Shown in pieces: positions 5,270-7,955 of a stretch of 7,955 nucleotides of DNA. Source of the stretch: Prolixibacteraceae bacterium (GTDB lineage Bacteria > Bacteroidota > Bacteroidia > Bacteroidales > Prolixibacteraceae). Position 1 is the first letter of the stretch; each line of letters begins with the position of its first letter. A program made the position numbers and the translations under genes. The stretch spans positions 1 to 7,955 of the forward strand of contig JAGODU010000179.1 of assembly GCA_017998095.1 (NCBI GenBank), written 5' to 3'. The notes beneath the pieces are model-generated. The model had not been told where the DNA came from. It did no database searches and was given only the letters and a program-made list of their open reading frames with translations.

Positions 5270-6109
5270 TCATTGCATCACCTTAATAACAATGCCAGCC
5301 AGTTGAGCGCTTGGAAAATCTTTTCCATTTATTACGACACGCTCCAACCATATATATCCTTTATCTTTTCGTAAATCATAGAATGCCCATTGAAATTTAT
5401 GTTTTTTCCTTGTTACATTATCAGAGACGCTTTGTTCTAAAAGCCAAAGATTTTCCTTTTTTGTCCATTTTACTTTGCCATTCAGTTTATCTAACAATTC
5501 AACCACAGCAGCCATATTTCCGGACAAACCGGACCCGGCATATGTTTGGAATTGGCCACCTAAAAAATCTTTAGGTGGTCCTGATGATGACCACTTTTGA
5601 ACAAGTGTATTTATTTTGTTTTGCTTTTCAGCAACTTCTTGATTTTGTTTTTGCTTCTCTGCTTCCTTCTGCTTCAAAATCTCCTCTCCAAGTGAAATGT
5701 ACTCACACACGTATCCTCCTATATACTGACCTACTGACCGATTGGAACTAATTTCTTCTTCTGTCAGTTTTACTTTGACTTCTAACTTGTCGGATGTCTT
5801 AATTTGGTACTGTGCTGAAGGAAAATTCTTGACATAAAATGTCAAGCTACAGCCTTCCGGGTCTTTGAAGTATACACTTTCGGTACCTTTCAGTTCTGGG
5901 AATACATCTGAGTTCGCAGGACCACTGTACTCACCTGGAATGTTGTACTCATCACCAATCTTGAAGTTGTATTTTTCACATTGTTTTTGTTGTTTCGGTC
6001 CTGTGGACAATTCATTTCTTTGTTTTTGGGCGGCATACAAGTTATTTTCAGCGGCGACAATTACGGTGATCAAGACGAAAACAAAAAGGATAGTCAATAC
6101 TTTTCTCAT
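5270..6109 (-). CDS. Secreted or membrane-anchored coiled-coil protein, 279 aa
   Basis: I choose the internal ATG at 6109: GGAGG lies 7 nt upstream (6121-6117) and the protein then begins with a typical signal peptide, MRK followed by a hydrophobic core (residues 4-20, ending VIVAA). Possible cleavage follows residue 20, or near residue 27; alternatively it stays as a signal anchor. After it come a Gln/Lys-rich linker (27-45), a beta-rich segment (46-140), a coiled-coil stretch of Lys, Glu and Gln (about 141-172), and a second beta-rich domain (about 178-279) with many Trp and Lys. No catalytic motif is seen. I do not recognise the family. The frame continues upstream to an ATG at 6214 through the remnant of another gene. 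It has its own promoter and terminator, so it is a single-gene unit, possibly an envelope-located cargo protein. Confidence 0.75.
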   Translation of the reverse strand: MRKVLTILFVFVLITVIVAAENNLYAAQKQRNELSTGPKQQKQCEKYNFKIGDEYNIPGEYSGPANSDVFPELKGTESVYFKDPEGCSLTFYVKNFPSAQYQIKTSDKLEVKVKLTEEEISSNRSVGQYIGGYVCEYISLGEEILKQKEAEKQKQNQEVAEKQNKINTLVQKWSSSGPPKDFLGGQFQTYAGSGLSGNMAAVVELLDKLNGKVKWTKKENLWLLEQSVSDNVTRKKHKFQWAFYDLRKDKGYIWLERVVINGKDFPSAQLAGIVIKVMQ

Positions 6110-6214
6110 AATTTTACCTCCATTAATTTGTCCTTTCTTGGCTCCGATAGACTTTGCGTCAAAATAAACCCATATGCTCGTTCCAATGATGACCATAAAC
6201 AACAAATAATCCAT
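6110..6214 (-). pseudogene. Truncated small membrane protein gene fused in frame to the next gene
   Basis: The ATG at 6214 has AAAGGAG 7 nt upstream and begins MDYLLFMVIIGTSIWVYFDA followed by KSIGAKKGQ. This is the N-terminal signature of short membrane proteins that carry WVYFDAKxIGxKKGQ after one hydrophobic segment. In that family, as I recall it, a second membrane segment follows. Here the sequence runs straight into the ribosome-binding site and signal peptide of the 279-aa gene without a stop. It could yield a 314-aa form with two hydrophobic segments, or it may simply be a remnant that supplies the promoter-proximal start. A short leader peptide role is also possible. Confidence 0.5.
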
Positions 6215-6236
6215 TGCTTTTCTCCTTTCTTATCAA

Positions 6237-6265
6237 ATAATAACACGTTTAATTGAAGGTGTCAG
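6237..6265 (-). promoter_or_regulatory. Promoter of the secreted coiled-coil gene
   Basis: On the minus strand, -35 CTGACA (6265-6260), a 17-nt spacer, and -10 TATTAT (6242-6237), each five of six bases from consensus. It lies 23 nt before the ATG at 6214. The 11-bp palindrome GTGTCAGACAC (6259-6269) covers the -35 box, so a bound protein there would block the promoter. Confidence 0.6.
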
Positions 6266-6269
6266 ACAC
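6259..6269. repeat. Perfect palindrome GTGTCAGACAC over the -35 box
   Basis: The arms GTGTC and GACAC flank a single central A. It occurs once in the window. It could be an operator. The GTGTCAGACAC core also resembles short dispersed palindromes found between genes in many bacteria, so a genome-wide repeat is the alternative reading. Confidence 0.4.
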
Positions 6270-6313
6270 GGTTATTTCGTATTTTTAATATAATCGTAGT
6301 TTTCTTAAATAAA

Positions 6314-7126
6314 TTAGACATGGCCTCTTATCATTTTTTCACTACAAATCATGGTTACTCCGAAAGCGGATTCGCTTTCTGCATATAGTGCATCACCACC
6401 AATAACAGAGCATTCACTGTTCGTTAACTTTTCAATTTCATCAATGATTGGATGAAGATGCTTAGGAATGGAAAAGCCGTCACCTAAATTTGAAGAAGCA
6501 ATGTAGAAAACATCTGATGCCCGTTTTATGGTGTCAATGTTGCCCGATAAGAATTGCCGAAAGTTAGGCAGATATTCAGTCGGTTGACTTTCAAAAAATA
6601 AATATCTTCCAGTGGTGCTTGATAGGGCTTGCTTCATATCAGAAAAGTCGCGGGAAAGAAGCCTTGGAAATATCCATACGCGGCACATGTCTTTCATAAA
6701 TTGTGTGATCTTTCTTTCGCCATCCTTTTTCTCAAAGAAAATAATCGCTTCATTAGTTGAGGATTGAACTCGACAAGCCATGTCTCCAGTACCCAATAAA
6801 ACTAACGTGAAGAGAAAAGAGCACATGTTTTCGGAAATTAATTTCTCTCTGGTTGCCCAAAAGAATGAGTCTTGCTGAGAACCGAGGAGAAATATTATAT
6901 CTCTGTTGGAAAGGTCCGGAATCGGCTTATATCGATCTTCATTAGGCAATATGACGGTTAACAGTGGAGTTTCATTTTCTGCGAATAAATCTGGATCATC
7001 TTCACGGTACTTCTGAAAACATTTTATAAGCTCTTTAAATTCTATATTGACGCATTGCCCGATCTCTTGGCCTTTTCCGCCAATACCAATAAAACATGCC
7101 TTAAAATCAAATGATGCTTGATCCAT
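6314..7126 (-). CDS. Divergent FtsZ/tubulin-superfamily protein, 270 aa
   Basis: An N-terminal strand FIGIGGKG (12-19) matches the FtsZ T1 loop position. RDIIFLLG (75-82) matches the strand DMVFIAAG that precedes the T4 loop. LLSRDFSDMKQALS (156-169) matches the T7 catalytic loop and helix H8 (FtsZ consensus DFADVRTVMS), with D160 and D163 kept. The C-terminal part (FYIASS, helix PIIDEIEKLT, strand ECSVIGG, strand AFGVTMICS) follows the FtsZ C-terminal domain order. The T4 signature GGGTGTG is replaced by SQQDSFFW, so GTP binding is doubtful. It is shorter than the FtsZ core (about 310 aa) and lacks the C-terminal tail. Family placement is by eye and is the main uncertainty. The ATG has no clear ribosome-binding site and follows the 192-aa gene by 38 nt, suggesting coupled or low expression. 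An inactive scaffold or filament cap is possible. Confidence 0.6.
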   Translation of the reverse strand: MDQASFDFKACFIGIGGKGQEIGQCVNIEFKELIKCFQKYREDDPDLFAENETPLLTVILPNEDRYKPIPDLSNRDIIFLLGSQQDSFFWATREKLISENMCSFLFTLVLLGTGDMACRVQSSTNEAIIFFEKKDGERKITQFMKDMCRVWIFPRLLSRDFSDMKQALSSTTGRYLFFESQPTEYLPNFRQFLSGNIDTIKRASDVFYIASSNLGDGFSIPKHLHPIIDEIEKLTNSECSVIGGDALYAESESAFGVTMICSEKMIRGHV

Positions 7127-7164
7127 TATATTCTATTCATTATCTGTTTCATAATAGTTACTAA

Positions 7165-7743
7165 TTAATAGTCAACTTTTTTAAATAGCATTAGAAGCAC
7201 TTCTCGCATTCTTTCCTTTGATACGACAATATCTTTGTCTTCATGTGCGGACATCCTTTTACGAGTAAGGAATTTATCCACATAGAGGTTAAGTATCCAA
7301 AGAGCAGCTTGGACAGAAACGTGCGCTAACCATTCATAACGGCGAGGTCGTTTTATGGAAAATCCTTTCGCCATCGAATGAGAGAATTGATATTGACCGC
7401 AATCCAAACGACGAGCATCGCATTTATTCAGCGATACAGTTGACTCAATAGGGAATCGTAATTCTTCAGTCTCATCGACTTGATTTAGATAAAGGGTAAA
7501 ATCGCCATCTTCATGGGAATTAGGCAATTTTAATCTAGTTGTATTAATGGATTGATATTCTATTTCTCGCTCAAGAACATCAAAGAGTTGTTGATAAGTT
7601 AGACGTATGGTTTCGGTTGGAGCACTTTTACGAAAATAAGATATGTTTCCCGAGGTAAGTTCTATGTGTCCTTTTACTTCACTCGTCTTCCCGACAGCAT
7701 CAATTCTCATGAAAAATTTTGATTTTGATTCTCTTCTCGCCAT
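7165..7743 (-). CDS. Hypothetical protein, 192 aa, partner of the FtsZ-like gene
   Basis: The ATG at 7743 has GAGGA 8 nt upstream; a TTG five codons earlier overlaps that site and is rejected. The family is not recognised. It has a basic N-terminus (MARRESKSKFF), then a beta-rich half (about residues 10-120) with GHIELTSGNISYFRKSAPTE and LTYQQLFDVLEREIEY. The helical C-terminal half contains RRYEWLAHVSVQAALWILNL, YVDKFLTRKRM and a final amphipathic helix MREVLLMLFKKV. There is no signal peptide. The WLAHVSVQAALWILNLYV stretch is hydrophobic but broken by polar residues, so a buried or membrane-touching helix is possible. It is followed 38 nt later by the FtsZ-like gene on the same strand, so the two probably form a two-gene operon. 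No strong promoter is visible between 7744 and the window edge. Confidence 0.8.
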   Translation of the reverse strand: MARRESKSKFFMRIDAVGKTSEVKGHIELTSGNISYFRKSAPTETIRLTYQQLFDVLEREIEYQSINTTRLKLPNSHEDGDFTLYLNQVDETEELRFPIESTVSLNKCDARRLDCGQYQFSHSMAKGFSIKRPRRYEWLAHVSVQAALWILNLYVDKFLTRKRMSAHEDKDIVVSKERMREVLLMLFKKVDY

Positions 7744-7792
7744 AATGCACGTCCTCAATTTAATTTATAAACTGTATTTCCTCATCATTGCA

Positions 7793-7822
7793 CAGGTCAC
7801 TTTTCACGACGGAAAGAACGCA
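7793..7822. repeat. Dispersed repeat modules CAGGTCACTTTT and AAAGAACGCA (right copy)
   Basis: CAGGTCACTTTT (7793-7804) and AAAGAACGCA (7813-7822) are exact copies of the modules at 507-518 and 499-508, in the same orientation but swapped order. They sit in the leader region of the 192-aa gene. The nearby TCATCATTGC is also repeated (7782-7791 and 7939-7948). Confidence 0.4.
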
Positions 7823-7955
7823 AAGCGATCAGGCATCTGCCCCCCTCCCCATTGTCAAGACAAAAAACATGCAAAGTTAAGGTGTGTTTTATAAGTCTGC
7901 ACGTTGTTTAAAAATCCTTTTCCCTTTACTCATTTCTATCATCATTGCTCAGAGG

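Noticed and set aside
4960..5270. An invertible promoter segment controlled by the FimB-sized recombinase
   Set aside because: I found no pair of matching inverted repeats flanking a promoter here. The two palindromes have different sequences.
5311..6256. Plus-strand open frames opposite the secreted coiled-coil gene
   Set aside because: They lie antisense to a gene with promoter, signal peptide and terminator, and have no ribosome-binding sites. Their hydrophobic content mirrors the Lys/Glu-rich coding strand.
7830..7858. Perfect TTGACA (minus strand, 7858-7853) as a promoter for the 192-aa gene
   Set aside because: No acceptable -10 lies 15-19 nt downstream; the positions read GC-rich hexamers such as TGCCTG. 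The real promoter may lie outside the window.
7643..7894. 83-aa plus-strand open frame at the right edge
   Set aside because: It mostly overlaps the start of the 192-aa minus-strand gene and its leader, without a ribosome-binding site or recognisable domain.

Overview
The window reads as one end of an integrated mobile element in a low-G+C Gram-positive bacterium. Almost every gene has a Gram-positive style ribosome-binding site (AGGAGG-type, 6-9 nt spacing), and the best promoters are sigma-A-like with 17-nt spacers. The antirestriction-type accessory genes are of a kind common in Clostridia. Placement as Bacillota, probably Clostridia, is inference. All credible protein genes lie on the minus strand.

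Left edge (1-127): on the minus strand, bases 127-83 are the 3' part of a tRNA-Lys(CTT), starting at the anticodon loop and ending in CCA. A Rho-independent terminator at 41-74 follows it. The 5' half of the tRNA is absent. This is the expected scar of site-specific integration into a tRNA gene, so 128 onward should be inside the element and 1-82 the old chromosomal flank.

Left element region (128-1895): a 461-nt gene-free stretch with a good minus-strand promoter (403-431) and a possible structured RNA. It is followed by an unrecognised 227-aa protein with its own promoter and a small RHRxxRHH-type phage/element protein.

Core operon (1896-5106): a strong promoter (TTGACT-17-TATAAT) drives, in order, a catalytic-domain-only tyrosine recombinase, an ArdC-like antirestriction protein, a DUF2958 protein, a papain-like cysteine peptidase, a 63-aa element protein, and a 52-aa ribbon-helix-helix protein. 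The last runs into an out-of-frame CxxC module at an A8 run. Genes overlap or sit close, and ribosome-binding sites lie inside or over the preceding gene's end. The set looks like the establishment, regulation and recombination module of an integrative element.

Right region (5161-7955): a self-contained transcription unit for a secreted or membrane-anchored coiled-coil protein, with its own promoter and terminator and the remnant of a second membrane gene in frame at its 5' end. Upstream lies a two-gene unit: an unknown 192-aa protein and a 270-aa protein that I read as a divergent FtsZ/tubulin-superfamily member. The latter keeps an FtsZ-like T7 'DFxD' loop and C-terminal strands but has lost the GGGTGTG nucleotide-binding loop. 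This pair is the best candidate for an undescribed system in the window. The right end of the element is not visible.
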